Shown one piece after another: positions 56,028 through 64,000 of a DNA stretch of 64,000 bases. Position 1 is the stretch's first letter; every line of letters begins with the position of its first letter. The translations under genes and the position numbers were made by a program. The notes beneath the pieces were generated by a model that ran no database searches, was not told the DNA's origin, and saw only the letters and a program-made list of their open reading frames with translations. Where the stretch lies: assembly GCF_015209745.1 (NCBI RefSeq), contig NZ_CP063657.1, forward strand, positions 1,302,001 through 1,366,000. Reading direction: 5' to 3'. The DNA comes from Lysobacter avium (GTDB taxonomy: Bacteria; Pseudomonadota; Gammaproteobacteria; Xanthomonadales; Xanthomonadaceae).

Positions 56028-57140
56028 ATGCAACATCGCGCCAATTCCAGCGGCAATGTCTGGCTTCGTGCCTGCGGCTCCCTGCTCGTGTGCGCGCTGC
56101 TGCTCTCAGGCTGCAAGGGTGGGGCGGCGGGAGCCGATGCCGCCGGGAAGGGCGACGCCGAAGAAAAGGAGGCGGTGACGGTTGAGGTGGCACCGGTGGA
56201 GACGCGATCCATGGCTGCCAGCTACACCGGCACCGCTCCGCTGGAAGCCTCGGTGGAGGCGCAGGTCGTCGCCAAGACGTCCGGAGTGGCGCTGAAGGTG
56301 TTGGTATCGGAGGGCGAGAACGTGCGGGCCGGGCAGACGCTTGTGCGGCTGGATTCCGACCGCGCCCGCCTGCAGGTCGCACAGACGGCGTCGCAGGTGG
56401 GAAAGTTGAGCAACCAGTTCGAGCGCGCGCGGAAGATGGCCGCCGAGCAGCTGATCGCAGCCGCGGACTACGACCAGATCCGCTACGACCTCGCCAACGC
56501 GCAGGCCGCAAACCGCATGGCCAACCTGGAACTTTCCTACGCGGACGTGAAGGCCCCGATCGACGGCGTCGTGGCCTCGGTGCCGCCCAAGGCGGGCAAT
56601 TTCATCCAGATCAATACGCCGATCGTGAGGATCGTCGATACCTCGACCCTCGAAGCGACCCTCAACGTGCCCGAACGTGAGCTTGCAACGATGGCGGTGG
56701 GCCTGCCGGTAGAATTGGCGGTGGATGCCTTGCCGGGCAAGTCGTTCCGGGGCACGGTCGAACGGATATCGCCGGTGGTCGATGCCGGCAGCGGCACCTT
56801 CCGGGTCATCGCCCGTTTCGACAGCGACGGCGGCCTGCAAGCAGGGATGTTTGGCCGGATCAGCATCAACTACGACCAGCGTGCCGACGCCGCCGTGGTG
56901 CCGCGCAACGCGCTGCTGGAAGGGGAAGGCGATCCGGCGGTGTTCGTGGTCGAGGACGGAAAGGTCCGTCGTGCGCCTGTCCAACTCGGATACACCGACG
57001 GCAACTGGGTCGAGGTGCGCGAGGGACTTGCGATAGGCGACCGAGTCGTCATCGCAGGCAAGACGGCCCTGAGGGATGGCAGCGCGGTGACGGTGATCGG
57101 CGACACGCCGGTCTCGGCGACCGCCGAGTCCGCACAGTAA
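56028..57140 (+). CDS. RND efflux membrane-fusion (adaptor) lipoprotein
   Basis: A 370-residue periplasmic adaptor with lipobox LLSGC (about residue 29). Lipoyl-type half-motifs (ASVEAQVVAKTSGVALKVLV, LSYADVKAPIDGVVASVPP) flank a short alpha-hairpin (QTASQVGKLSNQFERARKMA), followed by a beta-barrel and membrane-proximal domain. It couples the two permeases downstream to an outer-membrane channel, none of which is encoded here, so a shared TolC-like partner is likely. It is the first gene of the operon, 13 bp before the first permease. A TGTTG-16 nt-CAACA inverted repeat upstream (about 55949-55974) may be an operator, with low confidence. Confidence 0.92.
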   Translation: MQHRANSSGNVWLRACGSLLVCALLLSGCKGGAAGADAAGKGDAEEKEAVTVEVAPVETRSMAASYTGTAPLEASVEAQVVAKTSGVALKVLVSEGENVRAGQTLVRLDSDRARLQVAQTASQVGKLSNQFERARKMAAEQLIAAADYDQIRYDLANAQAANRMANLELSYADVKAPIDGVVASVPPKAGNFIQINTPIVRIVDTSTLEATLNVPERELATMAVGLPVELAVDALPGKSFRGTVERISPVVDAGSGTFRVIARFDSDGGLQAGMFGRISINYDQRADAAVVPRNALLEGEGDPAVFVVEDGKVRRAPVQLGYTDGNWVEVREGLAIGDRVVIAGKTALRDGSAVTVIGDTPVSATAESAQ

Positions 57141-57153
57141 TCCGGGCCCGGCG

Positions 57154-60100
57154 ATGAACGACGTCATGGAACGAGCACCGCACCCTCCGGAACAGCAGCC
57201 GGCCCGCAGCTTCAACCTGGTGGAATTCTCCACCCGCCGGCGGGTCACGGTGGCGATGATCACCATCAGCTTCCTGTTGTTCGGCTTCATCGCGCTGGGC
57301 AACCTGAAGGTCAACCTGCTTCCGGATCTGAGCTACCCGACGCTGACCGTGCGTACCGAATACATCGGCGCGGCGCCTACCGAGATCGAGACCCTGATCA
57401 CCGAGCCGGTCGAGGAGGCCGTTGGCGTGGTCAAGGGGCTGCGCAAGCTCAAGTCCGTCTCGCGCACGGGCCAGAGCGATGTGGTGCTCGAGTTCGCCTG
57501 GGGCACGGACATGGATACCGCGGGGCTGGAAGTCCGCGACAAGATGGAGTCGCTGCAACTGCCGCTGGAGGCCAAGCCGCCAGTGCTGCTGCGCTTCAAC
57601 CCTTCGACCGAGCCGATCGTCCGACTGGCACTGTCGTCCAGGACGGAAGGCGACGAGTTACGCCAGCTCGCGGTACTGCGCCACTACGCCGACGACGACC
57701 TGAAGAAGAAGCTCGAGCCGGTGCTCGGCGTGGCCGCGGTCAAGGTCGGCGGCGGACTGGAGGACGAGATCCAGGTGCTGGTTGACCAGGAAAAGCTCGC
57801 CCAGTTGAACCTGCCTATCGGGACCGTCACCCGGCGTCTGGAGCAGGAGAACATCAACATCTCCGGCGGACGCCTTGAGGAGGGCTCGCAGCGCTACCTG
57901 GTGCGGACCGTCAACCAGTTTTCCAGCGTGGACCAGATCCGCGACATGCTGGTGACCACGAGCAGTGGGGGCGGCGACGCGGCCGCCGACGCAGCGATGC
58001 AGATGGCGCGCGTCGCGGCGGCCTCCGGATCCGCCGATGCCATGGCTGCGGCGGCGTCGGTACAGAGCGCGTCATCGAGTGACGCCACTACGGTTGCCGG
58101 CGGCAAGCCGGTGCGCCTGAAGGACATTGCCGAGGTCGTCCAGGGGCACAAGGAACGCGAGGCGATCATCCGCCTGGACGGCCGCGAAGCCGTCGAGCTG
58201 GCGATCTACAAGGAGGGCGATGCGAATACCGTCGCCACCGCAGATGCGATCCACGAACGGCTGGAGACGATCCGCAAACAGGTGCCACCGGATATCGACT
58301 TGACCGTCATCGACGACCAGTCGACCTTCATCCGCAATGCGATCAGCGACGTGAAGATGGACGCGGTGATCGGCGGCCTGCTGGCGATCCTGGTGATCTT
58401 CCTGTTCCTGCGCGACGGCTGGAGCACCTTCGTGATCGGCCTGTCGCTGCCGGTCTCGATCATCACCACCTTCTTCTTCATGGGCCAGCTCGGGCTGAGC
58501 CTCAACGTGATGTCGCTGGGCGGGCTGGCGCTGGCCACCGGGCTGGTGGTGGATGACTCGATCGTGGTGCTGGAGTCGATCGCCAAGGCGCGCGAACGTG
58601 GCCTGGGGATTCTGGAGGCGGCGATTGTCGGGACCGGCGAGGTCAGCATGGCGGTGGTGGCCTCGACCCTGACGACGGTGGCGGTGTTCCTGCCGCTGGT
58701 GTTCGTGGAGGGCATAGCCGGCCAGCTGTTCCGCGACCAGGCGCTGACCGTGGCGATTGCGATCGGCATCTCGCTGGCTGTGGCAATGACGCTGATCCCG
58801 ATGTTGAGTGCGCTGCGCGGCCGACCCTCCGAGTCCTTCCCCGAAGAGCCACCACATCCGCAGTGGCAGGCGAGGCGCCGGTGGCAGAAGCCGGTCGCGG
58901 CGACGCGCCGAGGCATCGGTGCGGCGATCAGCGGTGTGCTGTTTGGCGCCGCCTGGCTGGTGGTGCGGTTTTGGCGCGCCATCGTTGCCGTGGTCGAGCC
59001 GGTGATGCGCAAGGCCAGCGACCTTGCGATGGCACCCTATGCGCGCGCGGAGCGGGGCTATCTCAGGCTGCTGCCTGCGGCGCTGGGCCGTCCGGGGCTG
59101 GTGTTGGTTTCTGCGGGCGCGGCGTTCGTGCTGGCGTTGCTGCTGGTGCCGCTGCTGGGCGCGGATCTGATCCCGCAACTGGCCCAGGACCGCTTCGACA
59201 TGACAGTCAAGCTGCCGCCGGGAACCCCGCTGCGGGAAACCGATGCGCTGGTGCGCGAGCTGCAGAAAAAGCATGCCGGGACCGAGGGCATCCACGCGCT
59301 CTACGGCGTCAGCGGAAGCGGCACGCGGCTGGATGCCAGCCCGACCGAAAGTGGCGACAACATCGGCAAGCTCAACATCGTGATGAGCAACGGCGGCAGC
59401 GAGCGGCTGGAAGCGTCGATGAGCGATGCGTTGCGCGAGAGCATGCAGGCGTATCCATCGGCCCAGGTGGACTTCAGCCGGCCGGAGTTGTTCAGCTTCT
59501 CGATGCCGCTGGAGATCGAACTCGCCGGGCCGGACCTGGAGACCATCAGCAAGGCCGGTCAGCGGATGGCGGCACTGTTGCGCGCCAACCTGCACTACAC
59601 GGACGTCAGCTCAACGGTGGAGCAGGGCTTCCCGGAGATCCAGATCCACTTCGACCAGCAACGCGCTGCCGCATTCGGAATGACCACGCGGCAGATCGCC
59701 GATGCAGTGGTGTCCAAGGTGCGCGGTGACGTGGCCACGCGTTACAGCTTCCGCGACCGCAAGATCGACGTCCTGGTACGGGTGAAGGAGGGCGACCGGG
59801 GCTCGGTGGACGACATCCGCAACCTGATCATCAATGCCGGCGGGAAGTCGGTGCGGCTGGGCTCGGTGGCCGATGTGGTGTCCACCACGGGTCCCAGCGA
59901 GATTCATCGCGCCGACCAGGTCCGGGTCGCGGTGGTCTCGTCCAACCTGCAGGGCATCGACCTGGGCAGCGCGGTACTGGAAGTGCGGAAGCTGGTCGCG
60001 GAAAACCCGCTGGGCGCGGAGGTGCAGATGCACATCGGCGGCCAGGGCGAAGAGCTTTCGAGTTCAATCCGTTCCCTGCTGTTCGCGTTCGGGCTGGCGA

Positions 60101-60636
60101 TCTTCCTGGTCTACCTGGTCATGGCCTCGCAGTTCGAGTCCTTGCTGCATCCCTTCGTCATCCTGTTCACGATCCCACTGGCCATGGTTGGCGCGGTGCT
60201 GGCGTTGCTGCTGACGCGCTCGCCGGTGTCGGTGGTGGTGTTCATCGGGCTGATCCTGCTGGTCGGGCTGGTGACCAAGAATGCGATCATCCTGATCGAC
60301 AAGGTCAACCAGCTGCGCGAGGCCGGCGTGGCCAAGCGCGAGGCGCTGGTGGAGGGCGCCCGCTCGCGCCTGCGGCCGATCGTGATGACCACGCTGAGCA
60401 CGCTGTTCGGCTTCCTGCCGCTGGCGTTGGCCTTCGGGGAAGGTGCCGAGGTCCGCTCGCCGATGGCAATCACCGTGATCGGCGGATTGCTGGTATCGAC
60501 CCTGCTGACGCTGGTCGTGATCCCCGTCGTCTACGACCTGCTGGACCGGCGCCCGGACGAGTACTACCGCAACCGTGCCCGGCGCGGCGATGACATCCTG
60601 CCAGTGGCGACGGGAAATCCGGAGCCGGCTGCATGA
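57154..60636 (+). CDS. RND efflux permease 1 (HAE-type) with extra segments
   Basis: A 1160-residue resistance-nodulation-division pump. TM4 has the proton-relay pair Asp467-Asp468 (GLVVDDSIVVLE), and the second half includes LVTKNAIILIDKVNQLREAG with the usual TM10-11 text. It is longer than the family norm (about 1020-1060): an Ala/Ser-rich insertion occupies about residues 270-316 in the first periplasmic loop, and a basic stretch plus an extra hydrophobic segment (about residues 560-617) precede the second set of TM helices. It should pump lipophilic compounds with permease 2 as partner, as in MdtBC or TriBC-like pairs. It overlaps permease 2 by 4 nt. Confidence 0.93.
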   Translation: MNDVMERAPHPPEQQPARSFNLVEFSTRRRVTVAMITISFLLFGFIALGNLKVNLLPDLSYPTLTVRTEYIGAAPTEIETLITEPVEEAVGVVKGLRKLKSVSRTGQSDVVLEFAWGTDMDTAGLEVRDKMESLQLPLEAKPPVLLRFNPSTEPIVRLALSSRTEGDELRQLAVLRHYADDDLKKKLEPVLGVAAVKVGGGLEDEIQVLVDQEKLAQLNLPIGTVTRRLEQENINISGGRLEEGSQRYLVRTVNQFSSVDQIRDMLVTTSSGGGDAAADAAMQMARVAAASGSADAMAAAASVQSASSSDATTVAGGKPVRLKDIAEVVQGHKEREAIIRLDGREAVELAIYKEGDANTVATADAIHERLETIRKQVPPDIDLTVIDDQSTFIRNAISDVKMDAVIGGLLAILVIFLFLRDGWSTFVIGLSLPVSIITTFFFMGQLGLSLNVMSLGGLALATGLVVDDSIVVLESIAKARERGLGILEAAIVGTGEVSMAVVASTLTTVAVFLPLVFVEGIAGQLFRDQALTVAIAIGISLAVAMTLIPMLSALRGRPSESFPEEPPHPQWQARRRWQKPVAATRRGIGAAISGVLFGAAWLVVRFWRAIVAVVEPVMRKASDLAMAPYARAERGYLRLLPAALGRPGLVLVSAGAAFVLALLLVPLLGADLIPQLAQDRFDMTVKLPPGTPLRETDALVRELQKKHAGTEGIHALYGVSGSGTRLDASPTESGDNIGKLNIVMSNGGSERLEASMSDALRESMQAYPSAQVDFSRPELFSFSMPLEIELAGPDLETISKAGQRMAALLRANLHYTDVSSTVEQGFPEIQIHFDQQRAAAFGMTTRQIADAVVSKVRGDVATRYSFRDRKIDVLVRVKEGDRGSVDDIRNLIINAGGKSVRLGSVADVVSTTGPSEIHRADQVRVAVVSSNLQGIDLGSAVLEVRKLVAENPLGAEVQMHIGGQGEELSSSIRSLLFAFGLAIFLVYLVMASQFESLLHPFVILFTIPLAMVGAVLALLLTRSPVSVVVFIGLILLVGLVTKNAIILIDKVNQLREAGVAKREALVEGARSRLRPIVMTTLSTLFGFLPLALAFGEGAEVRSPMAITVIGGLLVSTLLTLVVIPVVYDLLDRRPDEYYRNRARRGDDILPVATGNPEPAA

Positions 60637-63600
60637 GTATCGCCGAGATCAGCCTGCGCCGGCCGGTCACCACGATCATGCTGTTTGTATCGATGGTGGC
60701 GATCGGGCTGATCGCTGCGGTACGGCTGCCCCTGGAAGCGCTGCCGGACGTGTCCGCCCCGTTCGTGTTCGTGCAGCTGCCCTACGCGGGGTCCACGCCG
60801 GAAGAGGTGGAGCGCAACATCCTGCGCCCGGCAGAAGAAGCCTTGGCTACGATGAGCGGCATCAAGGGCATCCAGGGACGTGCGAGCTCGGACGGCGCCG
60901 CGGTTTTCATGATGTTCTCGGACTGGAGCCGCGACGTGGAGATCACCGCATCGGAGGCGCGCGAGCGCATCGATGCCATCCGCGACGAGTTGCCCGACGA
61001 TCTGCGCCGCTATTTCGTGTTCAAGTTCTCCACCACCGACCAGCCGATCATGCGGCTGCGGCTGGCCGGCGAGATGGACATGAGCGGCGAGTACGACCTG
61101 ATCGACCGCGAGTTCAAGACGCCGCTGGAGCGTATCCCCGGCGTCGCCAAGGTCGATATCGGCGGTGCGGCGGCCAACGAGGTCGAGGTGGCGATCGATC
61201 CCGATCGCCTGGTCGCGCACGGCCTCAACCTCAATGAGCTGACCCAACGCCTGCAGGCAGCTAACTTTTCCGTATCTGCCGGTCAGATCGAAGACGGTGG
61301 GCGTCGTCTGCGGGTCCAGCCGATCGGTGAGATCAACCAGATCGAGCAGTTGCGTGAGCTGCCGCTCAACGCCACGGGCCTGCGCCTTGCTGACGTGGCT
61401 GATGTCCAGTTGCGCTCCGCGCGTTTGGATGTGGGCCGGCGGCTGGATGGCAGGCCCGCCGTGGCGCTGGAAATCTTCAAGGAGCGCAATGCCAACCTGG
61501 TGGAGGTATCCAGGCTGGTCCTCGCCGAACTGGACCGGATCCGCACCCAGCCCAGCCTGAGTGGCGTTGATTTCAAGGTCATCGAGAACCAGGGCAAGGA
61601 CGTCACCGACTCGCTGCTGGAGTTGGCCGAAGCCGGCGGCATCGGCCTGTTGTTGTCGGTCGCGGTGCTGTTCTTTTTCCTCCGCCACTGGCCGTCGACG
61701 CTGATGGTGACGCTGGCGATCCCGATCTGCTTCGTGATGACTCTGGGCTTCATGTATTTCGCCGGCGTCAGCCTGAATGTCCTCAGCCTGATGGGTTTGC
61801 TGCTGGCGGTCGGGATGCTCGTCGACAACGCGGTGGTGGTGGTGGAGAGCATTTACCAGGAGCGCGAGCGGATGCCCGATCAGCCGGTGCGCGCATCGAT
61901 CGTGGGCACACGCAACGTCGCCATCGCCCTGTCGGCAGGCACGCTGTGCCACTGCATCGTGTTCGTTCCAAACCTGCTGGGCGAGGTCAACAACATCAGC
62001 ATATTCATGTCGCAGATCGCGATCACCATCTCGGTGTCGCTGTTGGCGTCGTGGCTGGTGGCGGTGAGCCTGATCCCGATGCTGTCCTCGAGGATGAAGA
62101 CGCCGGCGGCGGTGCAGAACGATCACGGACTGATCCGGCGGCTGCAGACTCGCTATGCGCGTTTCCTGCGCTGGACACTGGAGCATCGCGGCTGGAGCAT
62201 CACCGGAATCGTGCTGATCATTGCCATCAGCGTGGTGCCGATGACGAAGACCAAGTTCGACATGTTCGGCGGCAACCAGGGCGGCGACACGAATATCGCC
62301 TACAACTTGAACGGCAGCTACAGCAAGGATCAGGTGTCCGAGGAGGTCGCCCGCGTCGAGGCATATCTGGAGGAAAACCGCGACCGTTTAAGGATCGCCC
62401 AGGTCTACTCGTGGTTCAGCGCGGGGAACGACGCCGGCACGATGGTGACCTTCAAGAGCGACGTCGCCGACGCCGGGGAACTGGTGGAGGAGATTCGCAA
62501 GGGCCTGCCCAAGTCCGCGCGCGGCAAGATCGGCATCGACGAACAGGGCAACCAGGGCGGCGGCACTGGCGAGGGCATGCAGGTCCAACTGGTCGGGGAT
62601 TCAACCGAGGTGTTGACCGCGCTGGCCAATGACGTGGTGCCGCTGCTTGCCCGGCGAACGGAACTGCGCGATGTCCGCATCGATGCCGGCGACAGCAACA
62701 ACGAATTGAACGTGCGGGTCGACCGCGAGCGGGCCGCCGCATTCGGCTTCAGTGCAGACGAGGTGGCGCGGTTCGTCGGCCTGGCCCTGCGCGGCGCGCA
62801 GCTGCGGGACTTCAGCCGCGGCCAGACCGAGGTGCCGGTATGGGTGCGCTTCGCCGGTGCCGAGCAATTCGACGTCTCCGACATCGCCGCCTTTACCGTG
62901 CGCTCGGCGGACGGTCGCGACGTTCCGTTGCTGTCCATGGTGGATCTGGATACCAGCGCCGCGGCGACCGAGATCCGCAGGACGAACCGGCAGACCTCGC
63001 TGGTGATCAAGGCCAACCTGGCCGGCGATGCCACCACCCCCGACGCGCGCAAGGCGATCGAGCAGACGCTGGACAGCGTGGCGTTTCCACCTGGTTACGG
63101 CTACAGCTTTGAGGGCAGCTCGTTCCAGAACGATGCCGAAGCGGTCAACCAGATGATGTTCAACCTGATCATCGCGCTGGTGATGATCTACGTGGTCATG
63201 GCCGCGGTGTTCGAGTCGCTCGTATTCCCGTCGGCGATCATGAGCTGCGTGGTGTTCTCGATCTTCGGCGTGTTCTGGCTGTTCTGGCTGACCGGCACCT
63301 CGTTCTCGGTGATGGCCTTCATCGGCATCCTGGTGCTGATGGGTGTGGTGGTGAACAACGGCATCGTGATGGTCGAGCACATCAACAACCTGCGTCGCCG
63401 CGGTCTGTCACGCACCGATGCGCTGGTGGAAGGCAGTCGCGAGCGCCTGCGGCCGATCCTGATGACGATGGGCACGGCGATCCTGGCGATGATCCCCATC
63501 TCGCTGAGCAATACCGTCGTGCTGGGCGGCCTGACGTACTCGCCCATGGCGCGTGCGGTGGCCGGCGGACTGGCGTTCTCGACCCTGGTCAGCCTGCTGT

Positions 63601-63716
63601 TCCTGCCGACCATCTACGCGATCCTCGACGATATGCGCAACGCGACGGCGCGGATGGCGCGCAGGGCGAGGGGAGTGGGGGCGGATGGTGGAACGCCGGA
63701 GCAGACAGCAGTTTGA
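60633..63716 (+). CDS. RND efflux permease 2 (HAE-type)
   Basis: A 1027-residue RND pump of standard length. The N-terminal helix starts MSIAEISLRRPVTTIML. The TM4 relay reads GMLVDNAVVVVESIY, so Asp398 is present but the second Asp is Asn399, unlike permease 1. The second half has GVVVNNGIVMVEHINNLR. The coupled start (ATGA) and single adaptor make a heteromeric pump with permease 1 likely. The residue change could make its proton pathway different, so it may act as the non-conducting or substrate-specific partner. The substrate is unknown. Confidence 0.93.
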   Translation: MSIAEISLRRPVTTIMLFVSMVAIGLIAAVRLPLEALPDVSAPFVFVQLPYAGSTPEEVERNILRPAEEALATMSGIKGIQGRASSDGAAVFMMFSDWSRDVEITASEARERIDAIRDELPDDLRRYFVFKFSTTDQPIMRLRLAGEMDMSGEYDLIDREFKTPLERIPGVAKVDIGGAAANEVEVAIDPDRLVAHGLNLNELTQRLQAANFSVSAGQIEDGGRRLRVQPIGEINQIEQLRELPLNATGLRLADVADVQLRSARLDVGRRLDGRPAVALEIFKERNANLVEVSRLVLAELDRIRTQPSLSGVDFKVIENQGKDVTDSLLELAEAGGIGLLLSVAVLFFFLRHWPSTLMVTLAIPICFVMTLGFMYFAGVSLNVLSLMGLLLAVGMLVDNAVVVVESIYQERERMPDQPVRASIVGTRNVAIALSAGTLCHCIVFVPNLLGEVNNISIFMSQIAITISVSLLASWLVAVSLIPMLSSRMKTPAAVQNDHGLIRRLQTRYARFLRWTLEHRGWSITGIVLIIAISVVPMTKTKFDMFGGNQGGDTNIAYNLNGSYSKDQVSEEVARVEAYLEENRDRLRIAQVYSWFSAGNDAGTMVTFKSDVADAGELVEEIRKGLPKSARGKIGIDEQGNQGGGTGEGMQVQLVGDSTEVLTALANDVVPLLARRTELRDVRIDAGDSNNELNVRVDRERAAAFGFSADEVARFVGLALRGAQLRDFSRGQTEVPVWVRFAGAEQFDVSDIAAFTVRSADGRDVPLLSMVDLDTSAAATEIRRTNRQTSLVIKANLAGDATTPDARKAIEQTLDSVAFPPGYGYSFEGSSFQNDAEAVNQMMFNLIIALVMIYVVMAAVFESLVFPSAIMSCVVFSIFGVFWLFWLTGTSFSVMAFIGILVLMGVVVNNGIVMVEHINNLRRRGLSRTDALVEGSRERLRPILMTMGTAILAMIPISLSNTVVLGGLTYSPMARAVAGGLAFSTLVSLLFLPTIYAILDDMRNATARMARRARGVGADGGTPEQTAV

Positions 63717-63776
63717 AGGAAACGCCGTACGCGGTGCGTTGACGCGCCGCTGGCGGTGCGGTGCCGGGTCGGACAA

Positions 63777-64000
63777 TCAGCCGAACAGTGTTCCCAGCAT
63801 TTTCAAGCCGCCGGTCCAGACCCCGATGGCCGTGCCCAGACTTGTCAGGAAGAAGTTCAACAGCGTCCGTGAAACGCGGTTGCGCCACCAGCCGCGCACG
63901 GTCTGCACATCGGCGCGAAGGGCCATGAAGTCGGCGTAGGTCGGCTTGCGGATCCATGCCTCGGTCAGCGCGCTCAGGGTGCCGGACGCCAGGGCAGGGT
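63777..64000 (-). CDS. C-terminus of a TraB/PrgY-like membrane protein (cut by window edge)
   Basis: Reading from the right edge leftward, one frame runs to a TGA at 63777-63779 and spells WIRKPTYADFMALRADVQTV, RGWWRNRVSRTLLNFF and LGTAIGVWTGGLKMLGTLFG. A hydrophilic stretch followed by a C-terminal membrane pair with GWWRNRV is familiar from TraB/PrgY (and GumN-related) proteins, whose function is poorly known; some degrade or bind peptide signals. Only about 74 codons lie in the window. The assignment rests on recalled family text and is moderate. Confidence 0.6.
   Translation of the reverse strand, partial: PALASGTLSALTEAWIRKPTYADFMALRADVQTVRGWWRNRVSRTLLNFFLTSLGTAIGVWTGGLKMLGTLFG

Overview
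The window is GC-rich, densely coded bacterial chromosome. Its gene content points to a gammaproteobacterium of the Xanthomonadaceae/Lysobacteraceae (Lysobacter- or Luteimonas-like). The reasons are a lexA2-imuA-imuB-dnaE2 mutasome operon, a transmembrane repetitive protein of the Xanthomonas type next to nfuA, a class III phaEC pair, and abundant TonB-type proteins. No prophage, insertion sequence, CRISPR array or rRNA operon is visible. The window looks like core chromosome with two decayed genes.

Layout. 1-4.7 kb: a BON-domain protein (cut by the left edge), a phospholipase D/cardiolipin synthase-like protein, a DUF456 membrane protein, a cold-shock protein, a glycine-zipper lipoprotein, a small anchored cytochrome c'-like protein and tcdA. 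4.8-12 kb: the SOS mutagenesis operon lexA2-imuA-imuB-dnaE2, with an operator abutting the lexA2 start codon, followed by dinB. 12.1-16.1 kb: pssA, the PHA synthase pair phaE-phaC, a PspC-like protein, a small HExxH membrane protein and tRNA-Leu(CAA). 16.2-20.7 kb: pirin, an FMN reductase, a wrecked MFS gene, and a two-gene NAD(P)-binding protein/MFS exporter operon. 20.9-30 kb: a complete cytochrome c maturation operon ccmABCDEFGHI running leftward, tightly followed by metX and then a cysteine dioxygenase-like gene. 30.2-33.3 kb: a methionine/glutamine-type aminotransferase co-translated with an omega-amidase, an SDR, and a remnant of a saccharopine dehydrogenase-like gene.

33.4-38.6 kb holds a rightward envelope/redox cluster. 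It contains NfeD membrane protease, slipin and thioredoxin (translationally coupled), a COG4315 lipoprotein, an unusual Lgt-like membrane domain fused to a TlpA thioredoxin, and a DsbG-like lipoprotein. 38.6-43.3 kb: a GntP-type permease, a TonB-dependent receptor and a TonB-like protein. 43.4-53.2 kb is mostly housekeeping: serS, a LysR regulator, tRNA-Ser(UGA), a UvrY/GacA-type response regulator, rne (with a ~470-nt leader), rluC, a TonB_C-domain lipoprotein, phhB and nfuA. 53.2-64 kb: the transmembrane repetitive protein, two small c-type cytochromes, a three-gene RND efflux operon with one adaptor and two permeases, and the C-terminus of a TraB/PrgY-like protein at the right edge.

How it fits together: the ccm genes would mature the c-type cytochromes seen at 3.4 and 55 kb. 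CcmG, CcmH, TlpA and DsbG form a periplasmic thiol-redox theme. LexA2 should control the mutasome. Several genes were placed by reading both strands rather than by long ORFs: the edge fragments, the tRNAs and the two pseudogenes.
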